Below are positions 41,968 to 52,955 of a DNA stretch of 64,000 nucleotides, piece by piece. Position numbers and translations under genes: made by a program. The notes under the pieces were generated by a model. That model worked only from the letters and a program-made list of their open reading frames with translations. It did not search any database and was not told the DNA's origin. Source of the stretch: Echinarachnius parma (Eukaryota > Echinodermata > Echinoidea > Clypeasteroida > Echinarachniidae); NCBI GenBank assembly GCA_037951105.1, contig JBAMJV010003077.1, positions 306,568 through 370,567 of the forward strand. The letters run 5' to 3'. How positions within the stretch are numbered: position 1 is the stretch's first letter; each line of letters starts with the position of its first letter.

Positions 41968-43438
41968 GTTCATCATATAAAAGTGATTACAATTGCATTT
42001 AAATATGGCAAAGGAAACCTAATTTTGAAGGATTTAAATTGTATATAATACTAAAAATTTACCTTGCATCAATGGTGCAGCATCATCATCTAGTAGGTGA
42101 AGAAAATTGGTTAAATGTTTGCTATAAGTTTCTAAATAAGGATACAAGACTTGTACTAACTTTTAACATTACGAGGACAACCAATTCTTCCAAATTGTAA
42201 AAGCCCTGCTGTGCTTCATCGATGTACGCGTTGGAGCACAACATGGACCCGGGGTCACCGGGGGAAAAAAAGACATAAACAATAATAATTATAATAATGA
42301 TAATAATAATAATAACAATAATAAGTTTCAATGGGACAATATAGTAGTTAAACATTTAACTTTTACGTAAACCCGATGCTACATCGGGGAGCGGGGACAA
42401 TGGGACAGGTTAACCCTTGAGCACTAGTCAACACAATGGCCAAACAGCTGTCTCGAAGACGCCACCCCCGCCCCGCAGCCACGTGATGAGTAGCGATGGA
42501 AAAATGTGGGGTTATTTGGCCATTCTGTGTGGTGTTACCATTGAGTGAACACGTGCATAGTAATAGGAAAGTTATTTCTCGCCTGCACCCCAATCACAAC
42601 TAGGAAACTCAAAGGGTTCATGGTGGTGATATAATTTGTCGCTGGTCCATTTCTGTAGCTACATATTATACATGACATTGTTGATGTTTGCTTGTTTCAA
42701 GTTTTGTTTTAATGTACTATGATAGGTTAGTTATAATGGGTACTGATGGTATAATAACGTCGATTTTTATTGTTGGTACTTTATATTAGACTAGGCCATG
42801 CACTATATTTCTTAAGATAAGCATAATACGGATGGGGACATAATAACAATTGATTAATAAGGGTATGATGATATGGATATCAGTATATTGGCATGTTTTA
42901 GCGTAATATATATTGAGATGGATTTATTTTGGTTAATACACCAAACAGCCAAGTTGTCGATATGATATGAAATTGTAATTGATGCATTAGTCTCGGTTAG
43001 TTCGTTCGATCGTGTTACGACATCCAAGAGTGCATGATTGGTTGCCCATATGTGGGGTCCTTTTTTCCATCGACCCATTGTTTCCATACTTGGGTTTCAG
43101 GCGGTGTTTTTTTAGCTCCTGCTTGGATGCTGTTCAACGCTAAAGACGGGTCCACGGCTGTTGGGACACGATTTTTGTACAATGCGTGTTACACCAAAAT
43201 CAATGTCTTAGTGGGTTATGAGCAGATTTAGTGTTATAGTGTATGATATTCTAAGACATCCATGTAAAGTGTCTAACTCCACGAAAATTACTTGTAGCTT
43301 ATGGTAAGAGAAGAATAAAATAGGGTTATATTTGTTCAAATGTCCCTTCAGTATGAAGATAATTATCATTGAAAATAATTATTTTAAAAGCGTTAGCCAA
43401 CGCTTTTGGAGAAACGTACAATTGTCGTAGTTGAACAC
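41968..43438 (-). repeat. Ig-locus duplication unit 2
   Basis: This is the tandem copy of unit 1 without its two insertions. It retains the empty TTAA site and the uninterrupted 'gacttgtactaac' junction. Confidence 0.85.
42890..43185 (-). pseudogene. Ig-domain exon, unit 2 (frameshifted)
   Basis: It is the same exon as in unit 1: TNHALLDVVTRSNELTETNA, then SITISYHIDNLAVWC, then NQNKSISIYITLK. A deletion of about 7 bp removes the residues around the first cysteine (NKITC in unit 1) and shifts the frame. The downstream part is open. Unless an upstream frame compensates, this copy cannot encode a complete domain. Confidence 0.55.
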
Positions 43439-43754
43439 GCCCGGCCTGAACTCTGGCCTGCGGAGTAGGGCTAAGCGCGCGCAAATTATGTATCGTCTGT
43501 ATACACGTGTGCGGAATTCGTCAAACGGACGATTATTACTGCAACAAATCTACGGCAGGCCATCAGTATTCGGTGATAAAATATGAACTCAATATTAGTT
43601 GTTTTCACTAGGTAAAAAGTGGACGTCTTCTTAAAAACTTTCATAAATCTTCTAATTGTATTTGACATGATATTGGATTGAAGTCTCAAATGTCATGTTG
43701 TGCAATATCTGACACTTTACACGGATCACTTTAATTGTATATGCCTTATTTGTA
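43439..43754. repeat. Ig-locus upstream segment, paralogous to 54190-54393
   Basis: From 'ctgcaacaaatct' through 'ggtgataaaatatgaa', 'gtggacgt.ttctt' and 'cttctaattgtattt' to 'gacactttacacggatcac' it follows 54190-54393. This copy has the uninterrupted TTAA at 43731-43734, and the other copy carries a TTAA element there. Confidence 0.75.
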
Positions 43755-44056
43755 TTGATACAAATTGAGATGAAGGGAGGATTGGCATTATTTATGGTTT
43801 TGTTTGTTTGTTCGTTTTGGAAGATTGGATTGGTTGTGAGACAGATTAGTTGGTTCCGTGAGGATGGAGTTTTTCTATTGATTTTGGTACCCCCCCCACC
43901 CCCCTGTTATTCAAAAGAGAACGATTTACCCAGTCAGTGAATTTCTCTGTGGAGCGCCTTACGACTTAGGCCTTACGACTCTATGATCACTGGCTGGGAT
44001 CGAATAATGCATGATGTTTGGATCGTAATTTCTGGAATCTGTTCTCGTCTAACGCT

Positions 44057-44640
44057 ATGATTTATTTATTTATTTATTTATTTTGGTATACATTTCAAAC
44101 TGATCAAGCAGCAGTGCTGAAAGGATCAGTGTACATTGAACATCTATACATACATAGTATAAACATGATAAATAATATAATATAGGAATTGCTACATTCG
44201 CATTTAAATGAATTGGAACATTAATGTTAAGTACAAAATTTACGAAAGTAAATCACTATAAGATAAACAAAGCTACACTACACAAAGAACAAATATCATA
44301 TCATTGAGCCTAATTGCTAATCATTCATAAATGGAACTGTTCTAAGTTATTAATCACCAAGCAATTAATTCATTATAATTATAATATATTTATCATTTAT
44401 ACCTATCAGCTGAATACCTATTGTGAAATCATTATTATATGAGAGCAAGAATATTCTTTGATATTTCAATTAAAATTAATTAAGCATAATTTAAAAATGA
44501 ATAATTATGTACGTATTACAAGTTTAATATCAATATTTTACCAAAATTCAAGGTAACAAACTGCAAGTTTATGAGTATTTGTCATATTACATAAATAAAG
44601 AAACAATCTAAGTCTACAATATTATCATCTAAATGCTCGT
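44057..44640. other. (ATTT)n and AT-rich non-coding stretch
   Basis: (ATTT)n at 44057-44082 may be the tail of a minus-strand retroelement end. Nothing codable follows up to 44640. Confidence 0.4.
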
Positions 44641-44960
44641 TTAACTATTCATGGTATACATAAGACCAGTACTTAATTATTGCGTCCCGGTTTGTAATGG
44701 AAATATTACTCAAGAGCAAATATTACATTTAAAACGATATCAAAAGAGAGTCCTCAGAATAATATTGGGAGGTGACTATATAAAGATGCCAATTTTGCTC
44801 TTTCATTGTGCAATTTAACTACATTGGAAGCAAGAAAAACACAACTTTGTGAACAGTTTATAATATCTTTAAAAAACACCCTGTTTTTAATGATTAATTA
44901 CCAATTAAAAGAGAAGAAAGTGCTCTTCCTTACCTTGTTCATATTTTAAGCAACATATAA
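44640..44960 (+). pseudogene. LINE RT C-terminal fragment
   Basis: The frames contain YIRPVLNYCVPVCNG (the 'Y..Y.RP.LEY...VW' thumb block), QILHLKRYQKRVLRIILGG, CNLTTLEARKTQLCEQF and REESALPYL. This is the last part of a CR1/Jockey-group ORF2. Frameshifts lie near 44785 and 44890. There is no catalytic core, so it is a 5'-truncated copy. Confidence 0.6.
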
Positions 44961-45224
44961 TTCAATTTTTGTATAATCATTTTCTTTTCTTATGTACACT
45001 TGTATATTTTGCTGTTTGCATATTACTCATTACTTTTTAAACTTTACAACTTTTAACATGTATTATGCACTTTACAAATGTAACAAATGTACTATACAGC
45101 TTTTGGCTGCCAACTATTTAATTAATAAACTCTTTTTAAATTCAATTCAATTCAACACAAATAACTTAATTAAATTATACCAAGCAATGCAAATCATTAC
45201 TAACAAAACACAATCCAACAAAAT

Positions 45225-47702
45225 TCATGGTTTTAATGTTCGTGCCGAATAGGGGATAGTTGATTTACGATATATTTCTGTGTTACATTTAATTGTACAC
45301 AATCCCGACATGTTTCGTAATTGTCTTGTACATGTACTAACTTTGGTTGGAGGGAGTAAGTGCCTATGTTTTAGAGATTGCAACATTTTTGTGCCAAAGT
45401 TAAACAACAATGTGTTTCTACATAAAGAGAGTGATGGTAGCTTACAAATAGACAATGCTACACTGATATGTAGTCTCTACCCAATATAATTCTGAGTGCT
45501 CGTTTTTGAACAAACTCAATTGCGTTGGTGTGAGCATCAGTAATTGAGGTATGCTAAACTGGACAGGCATACTCTAAAATGGGTCTTATGTAGCATGTAT
45601 AGACGGTCACCATATCTGTAATAGGTGTTTTTGACCTCCTAAGAATACAGAGAGTATATAATCTTCGGGATGCTTTAGAAACTATTGCTTGAACATGCAA
45701 GTTCCACTTCAAATCATTTTGAATTGTGACTCCTAACAACTTAAAGTGAGAAACAACATTCAATGGAATTTCATTCAATGTTATATCAGTGCGTGGGTTC
45801 ATCTGTCGGAGGAAATTTATACAGAGTAGGTTACATTTGGTAGGTTTAGGCAATACATCATTTTGTTGGCACCAATATGAGATATTATCCAGACTATTTT
45901 GAAGAGTAGTAGGCTAGTTTCGTTTAATCACTTCTCCAAGCGTCAAATCGTCAACATATTTCCATCTATGTTCAGATTCATCCGCTGCATCATTAACAAG
46001 TACCAAAAATAAAATTGGGCCTAGTTTAGTGCCTTGTGGCACTCCACATGTTGTTTGCAACATGGGTGAGTTGTTGCTACCAATTTTAGTACACTGAGTT
46101 CTATTACTGAGAAAACTACAAATGATTGGTATAATGAATCTTCTGACACCCAAATCAAAGTTTCTTAATTACAATATTGTGGTTTACCCGGTCAAACGCT
46201 TTAGTAACATCTATAGTGGTTAAGTATGCATAGTACCCAGGTTTGTCAAGACCATGCAGCACAAAATTTAAAAGATCAACCAAGTAATGTGTAGTCGAAG
46301 ATCCTTTCACATTTCCAAATTGCTTCTTATCAACATATTCAACAATGTCATCAACTACCCATTTTGCAATGAACGATTCCAATACTCTCGCAAAAATTGG
46401 GGTGAGAGAGATAGGTCTCAATTGATCAAATGAGTTAATGTTTTTTTTCCTTTGGGACGGGGGTGATTGCTGCTGTTTTCCAAATATCAGGGAAAATCCC
46501 ATCGTAGATGCATTTATTGAAAATGCAAGTTAATGGCTCAGCTAATTCGAATGCAAATTCGTTAATTAACCTGACAGGCAAATCGTTTGGATGGCCAGAT
46601 TTAGTGGCATTTAAATTCTTCAAAACTTTGAGTACTTCGCCAACATAAATGGTTGGTGGTGTTTCTGCAGGCAAGTATACAGGTAACAGTGTGTAATCCA
46701 ACGGGGGAAGTTGAGAACAAATGTTTGCAAAATGGGTGTTGATGGTAGTTGCAATAGTAATAGGATCATCTACTGCCCCTGGAATTTCTACACGTTTAGA
46801 GTTCAATTTACACTTCTTCTTTATGTACTTATGTCATTGAGCGGGTTGACTTGATTTGAGATTAACGTGCAGATGCATTAAAGTACCTAGTTTTTGCATT
46901 AATTATTTCCTTTTGAACAGAGTCTCTCAATTTCTTCCAATGTTGTGGGTCAATGAGTTTCCTTTTATATGCCTTATCTCGCTGTTTCATGAGAGTTTTA
47001 ATTTTATGATTCATGCAAGGTTCGTCGTTACTAGATAAGAGTAATCTAGTGAGTGGAAAGGCCTTCTTATATTCATTATGTAAGTCTTTATTAAAACATT
47101 GAACAATATCATTGAGTTCATCCCCACTAAGAATATTGCTCCAATCTTGTTGTGTGATCCACTGCCCGAACGCTCGAACCGAAGAATCGCGGTATGGGCG
47201 GCAGAGTATGGTTTTTTTTCAAGCAGGGAAGAGCGTGTAAAGGTTTTAACAAAATTGATGAGTGGTCACTTGAGCCTAAAGGTGCCAAACATTGTGGTGG
47301 GTGAAACAAATCAGGATAGTTTACACAAATCTTATCAAGAGTTGCATTTCCGCGTGTATGGAACTGAATCATTTGTGTAAGCATCAAATTTTGGTCAAAA
47401 TTATTCGTCGGAAGATCATTAAAGTCGCCAAGAAGGACAATGAGGGAAGAGCAATCGTGAGCTCTAATATCGTCAACAGTATGGTGAATGTGTTCCACGA
47501 GGTTTTGGCTGTATGGAGCCGCTGGAGGGTAGTATACCACCCCGACATAAACTCTGGGTATACTGCTTCTGCTTTTTTCAAGATTTATTTTTAACCACAA
47601 GCATTCAAACTGACAATGGTGGTTCTGCAGACTTTCTGTAGTGAGGTTACCTCTTGTGTAGATGGCGACTCCCCCACCGCATTGATCAATTAATTTAACC
47701 AT
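45225..47702 (-). pseudogene. LINE-4: CR1/Jockey-group LINE, endonuclease to C-terminus, broken
   Basis: In minus-strand order: endonuclease GGGVAIYTRGN, GVVYYPPAAP, IVLLGDFNDLP and SDHSSILLKP (47702-47127). Then linker and RT: LNATKSGHPNDLPVRLI, LRPISLTPIFARVLESF, IDVTKAFDRVNHNIVIKKL, GVPQGTKLGPILFLVLVND and WKYVDDLTL. The thumb reads LLGVTIQNDLKWN and YIRPILEYACPV. The C-terminal HLLPPTKVS and CNTEIYRKSTIP block is near 45240-45370. Frame changes or stops occur near 47100, 46470, 46155, 45910 and 45530. About 300 bp between endonuclease and RT (46807-47126) are poorly preserved. Confidence 0.85.
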
Positions 47703-47879
47703 TTATACCGTATTATCATCTCAAGACGTACATGATTGGGCCCTAATACATATGATAATACAATTACAATAAGGTATTGTGATAATATCATCAATTGCTT
47801 GGTGAACTTAGGCCGCTAATTAGGTTAAGCAGTTTTATATTATATTCACTATGTTGTATCAATGCGACTTGATATGAAA

Positions 47880-48170
47880 GTAGGGTTTTCTATGTTAATT
47901 GTTCTTGTGGATTGGGAAATGGTAGTAAGACAGGTCAGTTAATTCAGCGGGGAAGGATTGTTATATTAAGTATTTTACCTCATGTTATTCCTACAGAACT
48001 ATTAATCCAGTCAGTGAAATTCTCTTAGGAGCGAAAACAGGGCGGGGTTTGACTTGGGACTTCCATCGCGAAGGCCTTATGACTATATGATCACTGACTG
48101 GGATCGAATGAGGGATGGTTGCTGGATAGTAATTTCTACGACCTTGTTCTCACCTAGCATTATGAATTGA
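47880..48170. repeat. Degenerate duplicate of 43770-44055
   Basis: Shared landmarks in the same order are 'cagtcagtga.atttctct', 'ggccttacgactctatgatc' (with changes) and 'ctgggatcgaat'. The two copies flank the LINE fragments of 44-47.7 kb. They may mark a further duplication of the Ig locus or a dispersed repeat. Confidence 0.55.
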
Positions 48171-48581
48171 ATAACTACATGGGATTACCCTTATCATGTC
48201 AAGATGTTTATGGGCAATAAGTAAGTTTATAGTTGTATGTGTTTACCACTAATAATTGTAATTATTGCACCGATTTGTTTTATGAACTTATTTCCACATT
48301 CCTTGTATGAAATGTTGAATATGATGGTACTCGTTGCTCTATCGAGACAATAAGCCACAAAAACTGCAACTATTGGCGTTAGTCGTTGTTTGTTGTATAT
48401 GCGTGAAGTAAAGAGTAATGATGACAATAGCAATAATTATACTAATAATAAGTATACTTTTGGTAATACATACGTTTTTCATTCTAGTTAAATGTTCTTG
48501 TGGATATAATAACTAAATTGTTTAATATAACTCGTTTTCTCATACAATCTTGAAGAGTTGTGATTATAGTTACTCACACAC

Positions 48582-48737
48582 CTTTTTTATATTTACTGAA
48601 GAAGGCTTTGACGAAGATGATTACAATGAGCAGGCTGACACTGACAACTATTCCGGATACGTCTAGCATAATCCTCAGGCCATTGGACAAGTCTGCATTT
48701 TGAATTGAAGTACAGCACTGAACCATATTAGTTTCGA
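48582..48737 (-). CDS. Transmembrane exon of Ig-type receptor
   Basis: This 156-nt exon has acceptor CTTTCTCCAG and donor AAG|GTGTGTG. It starts with two bases, which completes the codon left by the Ig exon at 50624. The peptide reads ETNMVQCCTSIQNADLSN, then LDVSGIVVSVSLLIVIIFVK, then AFFSKYKK: an extracellular stalk, one membrane-spanning helix of about 21 residues and a basic stop-transfer end. Phase agreement with the Ig exon supports one gene. Cytoplasmic exons, if any, were not found downstream. Confidence 0.65.
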
Positions 48738-48877
48738 CTGGAGAAAGATGTTATCCATAATGTGATTTCATAAAGTCATGTTAGGCGTCCGTTTGACTCT
48801 TTGAATAAAATGGGGCATACTGTATTATGGCATTGTGAACAAAATAACTTTATAATTCAAATTATTTAAAAGAATAA

Positions 48878-50253
48878 TTAAGTTTTGGTATGGAGAGTAC
48901 AGTTTGGTCAAACTGAATTTTAGTAACCGAGACCTGCAAAGTTACATTGCAAATACATATACCCCTCACAAAAAGTTCCGCAATTCAAGTTTGAGCGTTC
49001 ATATCTCTCATATTACTTTATTACCGTTCAGAAATTTGGTATCCTTGGAAAGCTTGTTTACACCCCTTTACATTGGTATGAAACTTGTTATGGATATTGT
49101 ATCATGGAATGTGCATTACATCCGAATATGGGGCAAAGTCAAAAGTGACATGTTGCAAACTGCTTTTATATTGTCAATATGATTTATGTAATTTATGTAA
49201 TTGGAAGAATTAGTGATGTTTTGAATGATGTTGAGGCGATAATGCATGATGTCAATGGCGTATTATCATTTCCCCTGGAAGATGGAATGATTTTGAAGTG
49301 GTTATGAATACAATTATAAATTCTTCTGTTGTTTTGACAACGCGAAAGTGACGTTTGTTCTGTAATTGTGGTGGACAACTGACAAACTTGCGGCAATAGT
49401 GTGTAAAAGTTAAACAAATAAAGATAATTTCTCAATCAGTCAGTAAAACACATTACATCTTCCTAACAGCATACACGAACGTTACTGCACCACCTCAAAT
49501 TCATAAAGACACATTCATTCTCCAAAGAAAATGATAATTCGCCATTGACATTTACGCATGACCGACTTAATATCATTCAGAACACTTTATTATCCCAATA
49601 AAATGAGGATACACTGTTGACAATATGAATGCATTTTGCGACATTTCACTTTTGACTTTGCCCCATATTCGAGTGTCATGCACATTCCATGATAAGATAT
49701 TCATAGCAAATTTCATATCAATATATTGGGGAGAATACAAGCTTTCCGATGATACCACATTCAAGAACTGTAATTAAGTAATACATGTATGAGAGATATG
49801 AACGCTCAAACTTGGATTGCGGAACTTTTTGTGAGGAGTATAGTTATAACTCGAATATGCTCGAAGGGTATACAGAAAATACAAACGACAAGTAACATTC
49901 CTGTTATCATTCAAAAAGAGGGCGCTCTCTAAAAACGAATTGGTTTCAACTATTTTTAGTAGAAATATTTAAAAACATATTTAGTATTATTGTTTGAAAA
50001 GGGCAAGTATTTTCTTTTTGTTTTAACGGGTGGTTCAAGATTATTGAACTATTGTGGGACCCCCCAATTATTACAAATGGTTATATCAATAAATATTTCA
50101 GCCAGCCAACTCTGAACCAATTTTTATAAAATAAAGTGTATTATGTCATTAAAATTGTATGCTCTTTCAAATGTTACACTCAGTCTTGCATTGCTTTACA
50201 AAACAATAATTTCGTGCAGCGCCCTCTATACCAAAACTCATCCATCCCTTTAA
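48878..50253. mobile_element. TTAA-flanked element, first family, copy 4 (hosts a second MITE)
   Basis: TTAA at 48878-48881 and 50250-50253 bounds sequence that matches 12094-12657 in reverse orientation ('gagagtacagttt', 'gaattttagtaac', 'gagggcgctctct', 'aaaactcatccatcccTTTAA'). The left terminus is shortened by about 15 bp. A Tc1/mariner-type MITE is nested at 48960-49840. It sits in the intron between the Ig and transmembrane exons. Confidence 0.8.
48960..49840. mobile_element. Tc1/mariner-type MITE nested in a TTAA element
   Basis: Inverted ends of at least 50 bp are present: the left is 'TAcccctcacaaaaagttcc', and the right is the complement of 'TActcctcacaaaaagttcc'. Both continue with 'aagtttgagcgttcatatct'. 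TA flanks both ends. Removing it joins the host element's sequence in the same way as copy 1 at 4280-4300 ('aatagttataact'). Confidence 0.85.
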
Positions 50254-50620
50254 GACCACCGTCCAACTGTGACATTTTACCCACCAAATACAGCATTCAT
50301 TTAACATCATGTTATGCCTTTTCAGTCATCCTATATACAGATATAAGCTTTCATTGATTGATTCAAAATAAGCCCCCAAAATTGTAATTTGTGTGCAAAC
50401 CTATTTTGTTTAATAAATGAACACACTTTCATTCTGTAACCAATTAGAACACTTGTAAGGTTTTAGAATACCCCCAAATCGTCAAGTCATCGTCAATTTG
50501 TCATTGTATTGCCAAAAGTATAACTGAATGAAAGTTTGAGGCATTGTTGAAATAAAGTATGCTTATTTACAGGCAAATTAAATAAGTACAAACATATAAA
50601 CATCGCTATTATTACAAATG
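50254..50620. other. Intron sequence of the Ig-type gene
   Basis: No feature is seen beyond AT-rich sequence. Confidence 0.4.
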
Positions 50621-50623
50621 TAC

Positions 50624-51226
50624 CTGAGGCGACCTCCACAGAAGATGTTGACAGGATTGGAATGACGGTGAACTTCCTCCTGAAACCGCCGTTGTTCACG
50701 TCAGCAGTACATGTGAAACTCCGTCCGTTCTGAATGTTGTCGACCCTCTCTCGCATTGTCGCAGTTAGATTGCCCACGTTGTCGTGTCTTGTCGATATAC
50801 TGCTAAGAACACCAGGTGATGTGTCGTTGGTTGACCAGGAGATAGTAATGTGTCCTGTAGCTCCAATGACGGAACAGTTAAGACTGATAAGCTCTTGAGA
50901 AACAGGTACCTCCACGTTGCAGAAGTCGTTTGTTTCGATGCGGGATATATCTTCACATTGATCAATGTAAAATGTTAGCTGATCTGTATTAGGAAGACCA
51001 ATATACAAACAACGGCTTTGATGTAGTATTCCTAGCAATTGAAATCGGTTCTAGGGGTTTCATCTCCGGCGAAAATATGACAAGGTTGAAAACGTTTATG
51101 TCCGGTCTTGATGTAAAGGGAACAAAGCCTCGCGAGTTCAGGGACAAACTCGGTAAAATGGCACTCGTTTCGTCCTTTGCAATTGATTGCGCTAAGGACG
51201 ACCTTTCATGGCAAGGACTCAATTTA
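50624..51226 (-). CDS. Ig-domain exon(s) of membrane receptor, with one frame break
   Basis: The upstream part starts after acceptor CTTCCTACAG at 51227 with KLSPCHERSSLAQSIAKD, continues with LPSLSLNSRGFVPFTSRPDI and reaches LFVYWSS before a stop at about 50989. A second frame, open from 51038, continues with TDQLTFYIDQCEDIS, then VEVPVSQELISLNCSVIGAT, ISWSTNDTS and RSFTCTADVNN. The donor is CAG|GTACAT after 50624, phase 1. The second half is a clear Ig domain (LNCSV ... ISWS ... FTCTA). One indel between 50985 and 51040 would join the halves. It is either decay, a sequencing error or an unseen splice. Glycosylation sites NTTS, NCS, NDTS and NLT fit an extracellular protein. Confidence 0.6.
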
Positions 51227-51239
51227 CTGTAGGAAGGTC

Positions 51240-52120
51240 ATAGTAAGAATCCCGACATTATAAATAGTCGATGAAGATTCTTAAAGTAAAACATAAATAA
51301 AAGAAAAAATAATCAACGACACATTATTATTCTTAGTATATGCCGAAATAACGTTGGTATTGTTAAGAGACCTATTACACAGAATGCACACAGTTAAGAA
51401 CGGTAAAAGGTGACAAAAAGTACACGGTAATATACTGTTTAGATGTTGTCACCTATCACCTGGGTGTCGAGGTACTCAGTAAAGTACCGTCTCAGGGGAT
51501 GGATACTAGGTAACAAGCAGGGATCCGGGAGTATACTGCGCGCGTGCGCGCACGTATACGTACTGGCCGGCCGCGCGTACGCGTGCAATATCATGCAGCA
51601 GAGCAGCTTTGCCGCGCCACGATCATTCTAAAAATTATCGAATCTACATCGTAATCTTGTAGTACAGGATCCGTTATACTGCAGTGATGCCCTTTATTCA
51701 ATTATCAGTATAAAGGTAAGAAATCAACGTTTATGATTATGTATTTGTATGACGATCCTTCAAAAAATAAAGCTGATGATACGATGTAAAGTGGGCTAAT
51801 GTTGAGAGTGGGTCCCTATTACGATTACGGCTACGTAGTCCCATATGTTCAAATGTGTGTTTGTGTCTGACTTTTTTTTTTTTTTTGACACTTTCTGAGT
51901 AGCCAAGAACACAGAAGGAAGAGACATTTTCAATAATTTGTTGACTCTTTTCTTTTTAACGTGTCATGTAAACAAAATAACGTCCAAAAATGAATGAAAA
52001 TGTCTCGACCTTCCGTCTTCTGTCTACCACTGCAACTTACTGATCATATTGTTACTATGTAATTGTAAATTAGTATTATTAAATATTAGTATTGGCGTTG
52101 CAGGCTGAATGTTGCATTCT
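51240..52120. other. Non-coding, with a CpG-rich purine-pyrimidine patch
   Basis: The patch at 51536-51590 ('gcgcgcgtgcgcgcacgtat' and on) is alternating CG/CA sequence in otherwise AT-rich DNA. I saw no exon. Upstream exons of the Ig-type gene (signal peptide) are not identified. Confidence 0.4.
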
Positions 52121-52121
52121 A

Positions 52122-52955
52122 AGTTAAAGGGGCACAGGTAACTGTGATCAGCGCCGTCCGTAGGACGGCGCTGTGAAGACGAAACGTTAAAAAATTTGTA
52201 GGAAATTTGCCGACGGGTGGTTTCAAGAACTTTCCATCTATTATTATTATTTTTTTTTAGTTCTAGACATTAATTAAACATTCAACCTACCTTGCTTGAT
52301 ATTTAATTTGTTGCAAAAGAATGATAACTTACCTCAAATTGATGATGATGATGATGATGACTGTTATTTCCTTCGTCTTTGTTCGCTGCATGCAATGTCA
52401 GGTGACCGAAAACTCGTCGGCAATGCATAGCGCATGCGCGGGATAGGAGGTGATCCGCGCGTAAGTGGCGATCGGTTGACAATAAGCCAGGGACTGACAT
52501 GTCACATACCGTGTACAGGATCGATAGGAGTGTATCGCGCACGCAGAAATATATAGATCAATCGCTGTACAGAACGCGCGCACATCCAGGCTCGTACGCC
52601 AAAGTTTGACCTGCGACCTCGCGCATTGCCGACAAGTTTTCGATCACCTGATATTGCATGCAGCGAACAAATTCGGATACCATTTTCGTCACTTCTGTAA
52701 TCTTGCCAGTTTTATAGTAAATTTCAGGATAAATCAAACGAATGGAGCATCAGACGTTTTACCAGTTGGAGCATTGATGTCCGTGCATAACATAATTCGT
52801 AAGTATGAACCGAGATATGTTATTTAAAGTATGATATTTTATGGTTTGTTTGCCGTTAAAGCCTATAAAGTGTTTCCATCACGGTATGCACAGCTCAGAA
52901 TGCCAGGCGCCGTCCTACGGACGGCGCCTGGTTAGGTTAGGACACAGGTAAAGTG
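52122..52955. mobile_element. Symmetric inverted-repeat element with terminal GC hairpins
   Basis: Inner arms of about 46 bp (near 52380-52425 and 52622-52670, sharing 'gttcgctgcatgcaat' and 'tcggcaatgc') are inverted around a centre near 52525. About 370 bp outward on each side sits a GC hairpin, 'gcgccgtccgtaggacggcgc' near 52151 and 'ggcgccgtcctacggacggcg' near 52908. The region between the outermost hairpins separates two parts of the Ig-locus upstream segment. Confidence 0.55.

Noticed and set aside
40701-42355. Open frames in both Ig units reading LIIVIIIIIIIIIII then SPGDPGSMLCSNAYIDEAQQ, suggesting a transmembrane segment and tail encoded by an (ATT)n microsatellite.
   Set aside because: The hydrophobic part is the translation of the AT-rich microsatellite, a stop precedes the first Met, no splice acceptor is present before the tail, and unit 1 is frameshifted in it.
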